A stretch of DNA of 64,000 bases from Cacajao melanocephalus. Taxonomy: Eukaryota; Chordata; Mammalia; Primates; Pitheciidae. The notes beneath the pieces are model-generated. The model saw nothing but the letters and a program-made list of their open reading frames with translations. It did no database searches and was not told the DNA's origin. Below, one piece after another: positions 1 through 17,257 of this stretch. Each line of letters opens with the position of its first letter. Within the stretch, counting starts at the first letter, position 1. Both the position numbers and the translations under genes were made by a program. The stretch spans positions 1-64,000 of the forward strand of contig CAUYLG010044445.1 in NCBI GenBank assembly GCA_963573385.1, written 5' to 3'.

Positions 1-598
1 CATAGGGACGTGACTTAAACCTAGCATAGGGAGGTGACAGGTATCAATCTGTCCTGACTAAGATTACACAGATAATAACCAGATTCTGTATATGGGGGGG
101 AAAAGCGTGATATCTTTTCTCACTCATCATAAGGGTCATGGAAACACTCCTATAACACAAGACAGGCTACAAGAGAAAAGTCAAAAAAAGAAAAATAAAT
201 TCAGGACTTTTGTTGAATTCCAGAAGTGTGAGTTCAAAAACCATATGGCAAAATCAATCTGCATTTTTATAAACTCAATAAAAGAGATTATTCATTAATT
301 CCACTTATTTCAATTCTAGCTTTAATAATTACTTATTTGAAAATATTTTATTTTCTTAACTTTTTTGTATAGATTTTGAAATATAAAACTGGCTTGGGTT
401 TTTTTTTTTTTCTGATAAAGCACATGCATTCTTATGTTAAAAATTCCTTAAGCCACAAGTTAAATAAAATCTCTTGAAGTCTGAGATGCTTTTCTTGACA
501 AAAATCTAGTAATAATCTAGCATAGTCAGGGGAAGCTGATTCTCTTGGGGTATCCTCACAGTATCTATCAACAGTGCTAGCACAGAACAGGTCTTTAA

Positions 599-3323
<2,725 letters not shown>

Positions 3324-3630
3324 TTTTTTTTTTTTTTTTTTTTTTTGTGAGACAGAGTCTCACTCTGTTTCCCAGGCTGGTGTGCAGTGGTGTGATCTCG
3401 GTTCACTGCAACCTCCGCCTCCCGGGTTCAAGCGATTCTCCTGCCACAACCCCCTGAGTAGTTGGGAATACAGGCATGTGCCACCACAGCAGCTAATTTT
3501 TTGTATTTTTAGTAGAGACGAAGTTTCATCATGTTGGCCAGGCTGGTCTCAAACTTCTGACCTCGAGTGATCCGCTGGCCTTTAGCCTCCCAAAGCGCTG
3601 GGATTACAGGCACGAGCCACCGCGCCTGGC
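3324..3630 (-). mobile_element. Alu
   Basis: Antisense dimer: T run at the left, ends CCGCGCCTGGC. Left GAGGCTTTTT and right AGAAGCTTTTT look like target duplications. It lies directly next to the PHACTR2 CpG island. Confidence 0.95.
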
Positions 3631-3879
3631 AGAAGCTTTTTCAAACATGTAAAGGACGAGATGCACGAACAGCCCGCCAAACTCTCCCCTGCTCTCCCCA
3701 TCAACTGCATGGGTTTTTGCAAGGAGGTGAAACTCACATCCCGGGTCCTCTTTCCAGCAACCCCCAAAAGGAGTCTTTATTTCATAACTATGAGCAGCTG
3801 GGAGGCCTCTCAAGACCTGCACTGGCCCCAGCCCACGAAGTGAGGGAGCCGCACCCTTCCGAGGGACAAAAGTCGCGCC

Positions 3880-4960
3880 GAAAACCGAGAAGGTTCCTCT
3901 TTCTGCTGGAAAAGCCTCGGAAGCTGAGCTGCGGTGCTGCCTGGCGCCGCGGAGCCGAGAGGGAGCGCTCCCCACCCAACCCAGGCTGCACACTCGCCCC
4001 TCAAGCCGCGCGCCCACCCGAGCGCACCAAGCCGTCGCCTGCTTTTAGCCTCTTCCGCCGAGGGTCGCCGAGCCCCGGCAGCCGAGAAGGAGGCGGCGGT
4101 GTGGGGAGTTCAGCCTCCGCCCTCCCCTGTCTCCCACCCCACCCCGCCACCAGCCTGCCTGGCCAGTGGCCGCGGGCGCCCCTGGCTGGCCGCGTCACCT
4201 TCGCGGCCACCTGCCCGTGGCCGGCCCTCCCCGGCCAGCTCCCCGAGCCGCCCTTACCTGAGCCGGAGATGTGGACCCGGAGCGGGCGACCCCTGCTCGA
4301 GGACGACGAGAGGTCGCTCTGCGAGCGGCCGCGGGGGCTCGGGTCCCCGGGCAGCCAGCGCAGGGCAAGCGCCGGCGGAGGTGCGGGCGCCTCGGGCTCG
4401 GGGACTGAGACCGCCGCCGCCGGCCTGGCCGAATCGCCCGGGGACCCCGCAGGACGCCAGCCCGCCTCGGCCATCGGCTCCCGGCGGCGGGGCCGGAGCA
4501 CCGGGTGGGGCCGGCGCCCAGGGCTGCGCTGCCAGCTGCTGCCGGGCTCTGCCCCGCGCGCCGCAACCCCGAGGCAGCGAGAAGGGCGGGGAGGTGGACG
4601 CCGGGCGCCGAGGAGCCGGTACGGAGGGCGGGAGGAGGAAGAGGACAGAAAAGTTTGCACAGGAAGGAGCCGCCTACAGCCGGCTCTCGCTCCAGCGGGC
4701 GCTCGGAGCTGGGCCGCCCTCGGTGCCCGCGAACCTGCCCGGCTGCTCCGCCCCCAAGTCTCGGTCAATAGCCGCGGGCAGGATGGCAGCAGGGGGTCCC
4801 TTCCACGGAGCGCTGTTCACCCAGCAATCCGGCCGCAGAAAAGCCGAGTTTGGGCTGCAGGAGCTCGGTTGCAAGGTCAGAGCTAACGATATCATTTCCA
4901 TTGTGGTGGGTGGGGGTGCCCTGTACACAGACGTGAGCCGCCCTGTGATGGAGCAAGAAT
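3880..4960. promoter_or_regulatory. PHACTR2: CpG island promoter of PHACTR2
   Basis: About 1 kb of very GC-rich, CpG-dense sequence in otherwise CpG-poor DNA, enclosing the minus-strand exon and its donor. Long overlapping open frames on both strands here are a by-product of the base composition. No TATA box is evident, as expected for a CpG-island promoter. Confidence 0.8.
4258..4474 (-). CDS. PHACTR2: PHACTR2 alternative first coding exon (N-terminus)
   Basis: Read on the minus strand, the ATG at 4,474 opens 72 codons plus one base, ending at a CAG|GTAAGG donor (exon end 4,258). The peptide starts MAEAGWRPAG, is rich in Pro, Ala and Ser, contains a SQSDLSSSSSRGR segment and ends near VHISGS; it looks disordered. 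It is the first ATG in this frame. The Kozak context is weak at -3 (C) but has G at +4. The phase-1 end would combine with a following exon starting in Val-Asp-Gly-Leu-Asp, which is how I remember the shared PHACTR2 exon beginning after its other alternative N-termini. Coding status of this exact N-terminus is inferred. Confidence 0.62.
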
Positions 4961-5545
4961 GATCATACCCAGTTAACAGATAGGAAACTCCGGCGTGAAA
5001 AGGCATTGCACTTGTCGGGTGGGTTAGGGGCAGTTTCTGGAGTCCCTTGTGAAATGAAGCCTAATGCCCTTCCCCACCCCCACCCACACCCCTTGCCCTC
5101 AAAGCCCACCTCTACCTCTCACTGTTGCCCACATCCCTGGGTATCCGTCTGCTGGGTGTAGAGTGCAAAAAATAGCTTCCCTCCACCCTTTTAGGTTCTT
5201 TGCCTGGTCTATGAATTAAATTGCCATAAGGCAGATTAACAGGACAAAGAAAACCCATTTTAATTACCAGCGTTCACACGGAAGTTTCACAAAATATGGG
5301 GCTCAAAGGGTCAGATGATTGAAGCTTGTATTCCTGAGTTACAGAAAAGAATAGGATTTTGGAGCTTGGGGTGGGGACAGGTGAAGTTATGGGAGAGTGT
5401 GGGGAGAAGTGTATAAAGAATAAAGGTTGTCTCTTGTGCATATTTTAAAAAGCTGATCAGGTAATAAGGAGTTGTTTTCTAGCAGAAGAATAGGTGATTG
5501 TCTGGGCCTGCCGTGATCCCAGATTTTCCCATTCCTGACAGATGA

Positions 5546-5883
<338 letters not shown>

Positions 5884-6025
5884 TGGAGGATCTGTCTTTA
5901 GGCAGATAAAAGGAAGTTCAGAGAAATCTCCTTCTTGCAATTGCTCTTCCCCAACCACCCTCAGTTTAAAGTAACCAGCCTGCCAAGGCAGCATATTTGG
6001 GGGCAGCATTTTCTGAACTCCTTCA

Positions 6026-6760
6026 TAAGTAAATACTCAAAGGTCATGTTTAAAAGGCCAGTCTTCCGAGAACTAAATAAATATCACGGATTTGATGTCT
6101 GAGTCAATGCTTTCTAACGGAAAGACAGCTGCATTGATTAGAAATATCTTAGTTAATGCTACACCTTGTAGGATTTTGCAAAATGCACAGTGGAGATTAT
6201 GCTGATTTAGCTGGTGATTTCAAAACCTAGCCTTTAACAGTTTTACAATTAGGCCCCCAAGTTGTGACTTGCCCAGAATTGAAAGACTATAAGTCAGGCT
6301 CAGGAGTCACCAGTCCTCTGAAAGTTCATGGCAAAGGAGGAATGTCCCTGGGTTCACCCACAGACCATAGATAGCCAATGGGAAGAGATGGAGATATGGG
6401 GGGAAAAGAAGGGACAGCGCTAGCAATTACTCCTGTAAACATGCACACCCCTATTCTACATGCTATGCCAGACATTTTGCACATATTATATCATTTAATA
6501 AGAGAACAAACCTGATCAAGAAGGTAAGAGAAAAGACGAACAAAAACCAGGCATGCATGCTAGACAAGCACACTCATATGCACAAAGCCCTTAGTAGCAA
6601 CTAGGTCATGATACACACACACACAGAGCTCACCCTTGATCATTTAAAAGGGCTTTCCCCTATAATTCTCACAGGAACTCTGTAGGGAAGATATGATTAT
6701 TCCATCTTTGCTGCAAAAGCTGTCCAAATAGCACGATGCTGCAAAAACTGTCCAAATACA
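6026..6760. other. unassigned intergenic sequence
   Basis: No gene or repeat recognised. A short CA run at about 6,613-6,625. Confidence 0.4.
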
Positions 6761-7076
6761 GGCCAGCCACGGTGGCTCACACCTGTAATCCCAGTATTTT
6801 GGGAGGCTGAGGTGGGAAGATCCTTTGAGGCAAATAGTTGAAGACCAGCCTGGGCAGCGTAGCAAGTCCCCATCTCTGCAAAAATAAAAAATAAAAAAAA
6901 TTTAGTCCAGCTAGTGGGGCAAGCTTCTAATCCCAGCTACTCGGGAGGCTGAGGAAGGAGGATCGCTTGAACCCAGGAGTTCAAGGTTACAGTAAGCTAT
7001 AGTCATGCCATGGTACACTAGCCTGGGCAACAGAGCAAGTGCCTATCTCAAAATTAAATTAAATTAAATTAATAAA
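6761..7076 (+). mobile_element. Alu (J-like) with AAATT tail
   Basis: Dimer with several diverged positions and an (AAATT)n tail. CTGTCCAAATACA occurs directly before (6,748) and after (7,078): a perfect 13-bp target duplication. Confidence 0.95.
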
Positions 7077-7849
7077 TCTGTCCAAATACAGGTCTCTTCA
7101 CAAAGTCAGCCAATGTTGTCTGGTCTTGCTCTAAATATTTTCTACTAACAGTCTGTTTAAATGTATACTGCTCCAAATGTTTCCTTACTTTCTTGATATC
7201 TTGGGTAGTTTATGACAGGAAAAAAGATATCTCTGCCTCAGAGAATTAACTATGCATTACTTTAGACAATAGGTCATCGATAAGATTGAAAGCGCACTGA
7301 GATGGATTTTACAGTTACCCCGAATAACCAGCATTAGATTACAATGGCATTTCTCAGCACCGTTTGCTATCTATTACTTGATGGTGCTGTCTGTATTCCA
7401 TAAGTCCACTTCTCCAGCAGGAAGCTCCCCCTTTGCAAGCTGCCTTCTCTCTGGGGCACACATGCCAGTTGCCTATGCCTGGGTCTCACCCCAGTTTTCT
7501 CTCCCCATTGCTTACAACATGAATGCTCACACGTTTTCCAGACCACACGCCTTTTCGTTCCCTGGTTAATTTCTGTGTCCTCTCTTGTCAAGATACATAA
7601 ATGAGGAATTAAATGCTTTTGAATACAAGAAGTCTTCTCTGACTCATTTTTCAGTTATTTAGCAATTCATCATTTCAACTTTTATTAGATAATTACATCT
7701 TTGAGTGTCTTTGTTGGGACAGGCACTGTACTAGGCTCTCCATATCGTCAAGGAACCTCTCAGTCCTATATTACTCCATTCATTTTCCCATGACAGTCAA
7801 TCTTCTAGAGAGAGTAGCATACACTCTAGAAGCTATTCCCATGTTCTTA
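7077..7849. other. unassigned intergenic sequence with L2/MIR-like scrap
   Basis: About 7,680-7,770 resembles the reverse of an L2 3' end (ATCTTTGAGTG, GGCACTGTACTAGGCTCTCC). Otherwise nothing recognised. Confidence 0.4.
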
Positions 7850-8750
7850 CAGTCCCCCTTCCCCATTCATCCTTCTACCATCTGGAGTATGACTTCTGCT
7901 TGCCCTACTGCATGGAGCTGCTTTGGCAAAGATCATGTCTGAGCAGCTCATTGTCAAATACACTGGGAACCTCTCAGGTCTTACTTAATCTGATGCCTTC
8001 TGTTGCTTTTAATACTCTCCATCACTCACTCTTTTTGTGAACTCTGCTTCTCTGGTTTCCAGGACACTTATCTCCCCAAGTGTTCCTTCAGCCTCTCTGC
8101 TTTTTTGTTACCCTCTTGTCAGGGTCTCTTTTTTCCATCTGCCCTTAGTTACTGTTCCCCAGATGTCCAGCATCTTCTATTCTCACTTGACATATTTCTC
8201 CTGGGAGATCCCAGCTCCAGCTCTGACATACACACAAATGATTCCCTCCATCCCAGACCTCCTGGGCTTCAGATCCCAGTGTCTTCCCTTCTTGGGCTTC
8301 CCTTCTTGATGTTTCCTTGACATTTGGGAGTCAACACTCCCCGAGCTGAACTCTTCCTCCTCCTCCATGGACATGCTCTGTTGATTCTGTTAAATAAGTA
8401 AATATCTTAATACCTTAAATAAATATTCTCAGAATTGGTTTCCTCCCTGTGATTCCATTGCCACCTCTTTAGTTTGAGCCTCCATCTTCTGTTTTCTCCT
8501 AAAGGGACTCTCTGCATCTGTACTCACTTTCTTCTACTCTGCCCCCATCCCATTTCTTAGATGATCTTTCCAAAATACTCGCAAGACTTCGCTGCCCTTC
8601 CATTTTAGTTCCCTCAAAACACATGTCTATGAATAAAGTCTATATTTATGAGGAAAGCGTATACACAGAATAAAGTGGATATTCCTCAGCATGGCCTATC
8701 AGGGTTCTATACCCTACCCCAAACTCCTTCCATGCTGCTATTATACATAT

Positions 8751-9366
8751 TGTGGCGGTTCAGAACACAACACCTCAAAATATGACCGTAGGAGGCCAAA
8801 ATATGCCACTCTGGGATATACTTCTTTGGCATATTTTGAGCAGGTTATTCTGAGACACTGCAGACACAGGAGTAGCTCTGAAAAGCTTTCCTTTGGTGAA
8901 AGAAATTTACTTCTGTAGAGGAAAACGATTTTTATAGGACTCTCATCAACCAGGGAAGATCTTATCAGAAGATGAGACTGAAGGTTGACACCTTGCCCGG
9001 ATGGACTTCGGCACAGGCTGTTAAAGATTCTTCTGATAGGATACTCTGAAACAACTTTTATTACCCGAGAGACTGTTTATCTGCATAATGAGACAACCTT
9101 TGCTTGCCATTCATTCCCTCCCCCCACCCTCCCATGACATGTATCAACACCACTCCCAGAAGCACCAAGCCCCTCTTCCTTTCATAGCTCAGGGATACTA
9201 TATGAGCTTCAATCATCTGGCTCTTCCTCCAGCCTCAGATTTTGTGGGACTCTTGTGCATATGTACATAATTAAATTTGTTTTCTTTTCCTGTTAATCTG
9301 TCCACTGTCCATTTTTCGTAGACTCAATTATCACACCCTCAGAGGCAGAAAATCTTCTCTCTCTGC
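8751..9366 (+). mobile_element. solo LTR (ERV-like) inserted in L2
   Basis: Starts TGTGGCGGTTCAGAACACAA, contains an AATTAAA-like signal before TTTGTTTTCTTTTCCTGTT, and ends near CTCTCTGCA. No internal retroviral sequence is present. An antisense relative is at 5,175-6,025. Family not named with confidence. Confidence 0.6.
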
Positions 9367-9555
9367 ACAATACTTCACTCTCTAGCCATGCAGACCAATT
9401 CATCGTTTCCTGAATGGCGCTTCCTCCTCCTCTCAGGGTGCCTTTGGACTCTCATTTCCTCTTTCTACAGAGCATCATTCCCCACCTTCTCTAGCATGAC
9501 CTAAATGACAAACTGTCATCCTTCAAGCCTCAGGTCAAGTGTCTTCCTCATCTGT

Positions 9556-10617
9556 CTTAGTTTGTTTCTGTTGCTTCTAACAAGAGACTTGAAAGTTAGT
9601 ACTTTATAATGAAAATGAATTTTTCTTATAGTTATGGATGCAAAGTTCAAGGTCAAGGGGTGACTTCTGGTGAGGGCCTTCTTGCTGGTGGGGACTTCCT
9701 GCGGGGTCTGGAGGTGGTACAGGGCATCACATGGTGAGAGGATGCGCATATTAGCTCACGTCTGTCTTCCTCCCCTTATAAAGCCGCCAATCCCATTCCC
9801 ATGATAAACCCATTAATCCATTAATGGATTATTCCATTCGTTAGGGCAGAGTCCTCCTGGTCCAATCACTTCCTAAAGGTCCCACCTCTCAATACTGCCA
9901 CGTGGGGGATTAAATTTCAACAAGTTTGGAGGGGACAAATGTTCTTTTTTCTTTTGTAATATGCATTTTTTATTTCAATAGCTCTTGGAGTACAAGTGGT
10001 TTTTGGTTAAATGGATGAATTATGTAGTGATGTATCCTGAGATTTTAACACACCTGTCACTTGAGTCGTATACATGGTACCCAATATGTAGTTTTTTATT
10101 CCATGCTCTCCTCTCACCCTCCCCTTTCTGAGTCTCCAAAGTCTATTATGTCACTCCCTCTGCCTCTGCATACTCATAGTTTAGTTCCCATTTATAAGTG
10201 AGAAGATACTGTATTTGGTTTTCCATTCTTGAGTTATTTCACTTAAAATAATGGCCTCCAGCTCCATCCAAGTTGCTGCAAAAGATAATATTTTGTTCCT
10301 TTTTATGGCTGATTAGTATTCCATGTTGTACGTATACCACATTTTATTTATCTACTCATTGGTCAGTGGGCACTTAGGTTGGTTCCATATCTTTGCAATT
10401 GTGAACTGGGCTGCAATAAACATATACGTGGATGGGTCGTTTTCATGTAGTGACTCCTTTTCCTCTGGGTAGATACCCAGTAGTAGGATTGCTGGATTGA
10501 ATGGTAAGTCACTTTTAGTTCTTTAAGGAACCTCCACACTGTTTTCCAAGAGGTTGTACTAATTTACATTCCCACCAGCAGTGTCTTGGCATTCTGGAGG
10601 GGACAAACATTCAAACC
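9556..10617 (-). mobile_element. MaLR (MST-like) LTR, interrupted by L1
   Basis: Antisense LTR starting TGTCTTAGTTTGTTTCTG, with CCTTATAAAGCCGCCAATCC and TTAATCCATTAATGG, broken at GGAGGGGACAAA and resumed at 10,595 to end ACCACAGCG. TCATC before and CCATC after suggest the 5-bp target duplication. Confidence 0.75.
9943..10589 (-). mobile_element. L1 3' fragment nested in the MaLR LTR
   Basis: Antisense L1 3' end (reverse of ORF2 C-terminus and 3' UTR): GGCACTTAGGTTGGTTCCAT, CAATAAACATATACGTGG, AGATACCCAGTAGTAGGATT. TGGAGGGGACAAA on both sides (9,927 and 10,595) is the target duplication. Confidence 0.9.
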
Positions 10618-11226
10618 ACAGCGCCATCCAGGAAGCTTTCCTGACACTTCCCCAACTTCCACTCCAGGTGAAGTGCCATTCTAAACAGCACCATCAGGCT
10701 TTTATGTCACTTTTTACACAGGATTGTAATTGCTGGGGTGCTAATCTGTCTCCCCTATACCCTTTGAGCTACCTTAAGACAGTAAGTACTGAGTCTTGCC
10801 TTTATTTTCCTAGCACCACTGTATATTGAATGAATGAATCAATGAATGAAGTCTATTTGGAGAGTAGACATTAACAAGTAATTCCCTGGGAATCCACGGC
10901 AATTGACAAAACTGAGATTTACCTCTAAGGGCTGAGGAAACTCAGAGGAGCACTCACTTAACCTGCTTAGGGTGGAGAACCAGGGAAGGCTTCCCAAAGG
11001 AAATGGTGTCTGAAATGCAAAGGCATTCCAGAATGAGGAAGGTCATCTGCAAGGACACAGAGACTTGAGGGACTGGCGTGCCTCTGTACGCTGTAATGTA
11101 GCACTGCAGAATAGGAAGCCTGTGGAGAGTAGGTGAGTTTTGAACCTGACAAGGTGGACAAAAGTGGGCTAGGATTCACTTTTCAAACACCACTAAGCCC
11201 ATGCAATCCTAAAGTGATTAGGTATC

Positions 11227-13225
<1,999 letters not shown>

Positions 13226-13237
13226 GATAAATATTTG

Positions 13238-13525
13238 GGCCAGGTGCAGTGGCTCATGCCTATAATCCTAGCATTTTGGGAGGTTGAGACAGCCAGATTG
13301 CTTGAGCCCATGAGTTCAAGACCAGCCTGGGCAACATGGCAAAACCCCATTCCTACAAAAAAAGAAAATTAGCCAGATGTGGTGATGTGCACCTGTAGTC
13401 CCAGTGACTCGGGAGTCTAAAGTGGGAGGATCACCTGAGACCAGGGAGGTGGAGGCTGCAGTAAGCTGTGATCGAGCCACTACACTCCAGCCTGGGCAAC
13501 ACAGTGAGACCCCATCTAAAACAAA
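13238..13525 (+). mobile_element. Alu (J-like)
   Basis: Diverged dimer; GATAAATATTTG at 13,226-13,237 and 13,526-13,537 is a perfect target duplication. Confidence 0.95.
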
Positions 13526-13537
13526 GATAAATATTTG

Positions 13538-14494
13538 CAGTAATAGATAGGCTAATTATCCTGATTTGATCATTCTGCCATCTATACATGCCTTGAAACG
13601 TCATGCATGCTATAAATATATGCAATTATTGCTTGTTAATTAAAAATAAAATAAAACATAAATACATAAATTAAAACAGTTACTATGTCCTAATAGGCTC
13701 CTGTTCTGTGCTGAGCACAAAAAAGTGAATGGGAACCTCTCTAATCTTGGACTAGCAGTCTAGGAGAAAGGGGTGTACAAACTACAGTGGAGAGATAAAG
13801 GAGGGAATGGTTGACTCTTTTGGGGTGAGTCAGGAAAAGATTCAGGACACAAGAAGTGGCTCATACAAGTGAGTAGGGATAAAAAAGAGGAAGAGGCAGG
13901 GAAAGCATCCCAGGCAGGGGAAACACCATGCATGCAGGCCCAAGGTAGGAAATGGAAGTGAGGAGGAGGGAGGTGGGTATGGCTGGAGCCTTAGAGGAGA
14001 GCGGGGATATGCTGGAATATGAAACAGAGGGCTGTAAAAAGATTTAGGCAGAGAAGAAACATGATCAGCATCACTATCTTTCGCTTCAATTTTGATACTT
14101 ACATTTGATAACTAAGTAATGCATATGTTTAATTTGTTGAGTTGTTTTCAGGATTGAAATTCGTGTATATAAAGCACCGGGTGTAATGAGTGGCATCTGG
14201 TACAAGTGCAATGCAACGCTCTAAGACATTCAGGATACACATTCTATTTCTCTGCTTCTATAAATCACACCTAGTTCAGCTCCTTCTACAAACATTGCCT
14301 AAAAGACATTTTCCAGGATGCCTTCCTTGTCTTGAATCAAACAAGAACTTTTGGGCTTATGGGTCTGGGAAGACGGGAGGGGACTGTCTTGATTGTTAGC
14401 CTCAGCGATTGCTGCCTCTGCTGCTCTAGCTCTCTCACTGAAGGCAGGTGATTCACTAGGGGTTCCTTCCCTCCCTGCCAGACTCAGCCACTAG
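13538..14494. other. unassigned intergenic sequence
   Basis: Purine-rich at 13,860-14,000; no gene or named repeat recognised. Confidence 0.4.
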
Positions 14495-15084
14495 TTTTTT
14501 TTAATATATTCTAATTTTTTAATTGACATACAATAATTGTACATATTCATAGGGGACATAGTGATGTTTTAATACATAAAATGTATATAATTACATCAGG
14601 GTAATTAGCATATTATCCCAAACATTTATCATTATCCCAAACATTTATCATTTCTTTGTTTTGGGAACATTCAATGTCCTCCTTCTAGCTCTTTGAAACT
14701 ATATATGTTATTGTTAACTATAGTCATCCTATAATGGTATAGGACACTAGAACTTATTTCTTCTGTCTAGCTATAATTTTGTACCCTTTAACAAATGTTT
14801 CTATTCCTCCCTTCCCTCTACTTTTCCCAGCCTCTAGTATCTTCTGCTCTACTTTTTACTTCTGTGAGATAAACTTTTTTTAGCTTCCACATATGAGTGA
14901 GAACATGTGGTGTTTAACTTTCTGTGCCTGGCTTTATTTCACTTAACATAAGCGCCTCCAGTTCCATCCATGTTGCCTTGAATGACAGGATTTCATTCTT
15001 TTTATGGCTGAATAGTATTCCACGGTATATATACACCACATTTTCTTTATCTATGTATTTGTTCTTGGACACCTAGGTTTCACA
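14495..15084 (-). mobile_element. L1 3' end, antisense
   Basis: Reverse of an L1 3' region: TTTTTAATTGACATACAATA, GTGAGAACATGTGGTGTTT, TGGCTGAATAGTATTCCACG. Contains a 19-bp tandem duplication at about 14,613-14,650. Confidence 0.9.
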
Positions 15085-15283
15085 ATATCCTTTGAGTAGA
15101 TCTCCAAGGCGACCCAGAAATCACTCCTTCCATGTCCTCATTCCTCAGAGATTCTTGGGGAGTTCCAAGGTGCCCATCACTAAGATGCCAAAGGTCTCGA
15201 CCCCATTCACAGTCGGGAGGTGGGGATGTCAACACACCTGGGATTGGGTCCTCCTTAGTCCCACCCTTAAAACACTAAAGTGT
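15085..15283. other. unidentified ~200-bp segment between two opposed L1 pieces
   Basis: Contains several CpGs (CCAAGGCGACCCAGAAATC, GGTCTCGACCCC, ACAGTCGGGAGGTGGGG) unlike the AT-rich L1 on both sides. I do not recognise it. Confidence 0.5.
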
Positions 15284-15808
15284 AATTGCTGGTGGGAATA
15301 CAAAAGGGCCCATTTAGAAACTAGTCTGGCAGTTTCTTAGAAAGTGAAATGTAGGCAATATCATATGACCCAATGAATCCACTCATAGGTATTTACCCAA
15401 AGGAAATGAGAACTTATATTCATGTAAAACTCTGAAAGCAAGTGTTTACAGAGACTTTATTCATAACACCCCCAAACCGAAAACAACCCAAATAAGTACA
15501 TCCATACGATGGAATACTACCCAGCAATACAAAGATAGGAGCTACTGCTATACACAGCACAGAAGACTCTCAGGTGCATTATACTAGGTGAAGGAAGCCA
15601 GGCTCAAGGCCTTCACACTGTATTGTCCCATGTAAATGACATTCTAGAAAAGGTAAAACTATAGGGACAGAAAAACAGATCAGTAGTTGCCAGTTATTGG
15701 GAGTAGAGGAGGGGGATGACTTTTTAGGACAATGGAACTGTTGTAAATCTTGACTGTGGTAGTGATTATGCAACTGTATTCATCAAAAGTCAGAACTGTG
15801 TGCCCAAA
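15284..15808 (+). mobile_element. L1M 3' fragment, sense
   Basis: Reads ATTGCTGGTGGGAATACAAA, CCCAAATAAGTACATCCATA, GATGGAATACTACCCAGCAA, CAGTAGTTGCCAGTTATTGG: end of ORF2 and 3' UTR of an old L1. Confidence 0.9.
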
Positions 15809-16379
15809 AGAGAGAAATTATGAAGAGAAGTTACATAACTTCCTTTTGCCCATCACAGGTCCCTACAACTAATGTGGAAAGGGAAGCCCCAGCGGGAGAT
15901 ACCAGGCTTTCTGCTGAGAAGGCGAGTGGGTACTTCAAACAGAATTAATGAAAAATTAATAAACATGATGAACAAAATAGCAAAACTTTAAATAAAGACA
16001 GGATCTGACACGGAACTTGTACAACTGGCCTCATTTGCTCCAGCCTCACCCCAGCCTTGGTAAAACTTTATGTTTAAAAATGGCTGGGCAGACAGCTATA
16101 GTTTGAGGACTTAAAGATTTTTTTAAATACTGTATTGCATTAAAGTTATCATTTATCCTGATTACTGAGGATTTTGGTGCTCCCTCCTATTTTGTTCCTG
16201 GGGTAAGGGTCTCACTTGTCTGACTCTAGTCCCTATCTTATTTGAGTGATTATGTGGAAAGGAGAAAATAGAGACCCAATTCATTTGAACCTCAAGTGTG
16301 CAGAGCAAGCCATGCTTGTTTCAATGACCACAGGTTTCAGATTAAGCCTGGTCCTCCTGCCTTCAGAGTTGCTGCCTTC

Positions 16380-16610
16380 ATTTACACTAGAAGATGATGG
16401 ACAGTCCTGGAGCCAGCAGGGACTGCTGAGTAAGCTGGGTCTGAACTCTCCCACTTAGGAGACCCTGAGCCTTGTGCATGTTCCCCCATTTCTGAAAACG
16501 GAATGATGCTATTCAAGCTGCAAGGCTGTTATAAAGACTAAGGCATCATCTGCAGCGCCTAGCATAGGGATTGCATAGTGGGAGGCACTGAATAAACAGG
16601 AAGTATGTGA
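16380..16610 (+). mobile_element. MIR-like SINE fragment
   Basis: GGTCTGAACTCTCCCACTTA, ATTTCTGAAAACGGAATGAT and GCCTAGCATAGG with a final cancer-like AATAAAC follow the MIR layout. Confidence 0.55.
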
Positions 16611-17257
16611 ATGTCTGATGTACATTTTACCAAAATCACTTATATGATGAAAGGTTCATATTTTACAAAGTAAAGACAAGCAACATCCACAATCTGAATG
16701 ACAAAAAGAAAACAGTATATTATACACTTGAAGATACAGGAGCTCCAGAGAAGTAGAGAGGGAGGCAGGGCAGGAACCACAATCAGAAGCTTTGTGGTTG
16801 TTGGCTGAGACAGTCTTCCCAGGAAAACACCTCTCTCTGTCTTGCCCAATTCTCTGCACAGGTGGACATTTGCATCCATAACAATATCCACATTCACAAT
16901 GGGGTTCCAGAGCTCCTGGTTTAGAGAGATCATAGGGAACTCAAGTAAGGGGCATACCTGAGGCCCTTCAGACCCCTGGCCTCTGTTATGCTTCTCTCCT
17001 TCTCAGGAATGAGGACTGAATCCCAACCCTCAAGACCTGCACGCGACCCAGGGGTGACAGTTCTGGATCTGACAGAAGTTCTTCTATTTTGTGGCATGAG
17101 GATGGTCACTTGCCTGGTTCAGAACTGAGGCAGATGTTTCTCTATTTGCATGATCTGCTGTTACTTCCACTAAAATTTGGTAGGAAAGAACAAGATGGCT
17201 GTGCCCAAGCTGCCATCTCACCAAGAAGTGCTCAATTTATGTTCTCTGAGCAAGACT
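16611..17257. other. unassigned intergenic sequence
   Basis: No gene or named repeat recognised. Confidence 0.4.

Larger units (their letters stand above)
7850..10850 (+). mobile_element. ancient L2, split by later LTR and MaLR/L1 insertions
   Basis: Three pieces in one orientation: about 7,850-8,750 (pyrimidine-rich L2 internal sequence with GTTCCCCAGATGTCC), 9,367-9,555 (AAGCCTCAGGTCAAGTGTC) and 10,618-10,850 (CAGGAAGCTTTCCTGACAC, ending in TGAATGAATGAATCAATGAA, the L2 3' terminus). They read as one element interrupted twice. Confidence 0.65.

Noticed and set aside
3567..4962. Long plus-strand open frames (439 and 342 codons) over the PHACTR2 CpG island
   Set aside because: They begin in an Alu or in GC-rich DNA, overlap each other and opposite frames, are Pro/Arg/Ala-rich by base composition, and have no splice or domain support.
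8003..8320. 105-codon Ser/Phe/Leu-rich frame
   Set aside because: It lies in pyrimidine-rich L2 sequence with a second overlapping frame of the same length; no coding sign.
15284..15808. Coding gene suggested by L1 ORF2 similarity
   Set aside because: It is only the 3' end of a decayed L1 with no complete domain.
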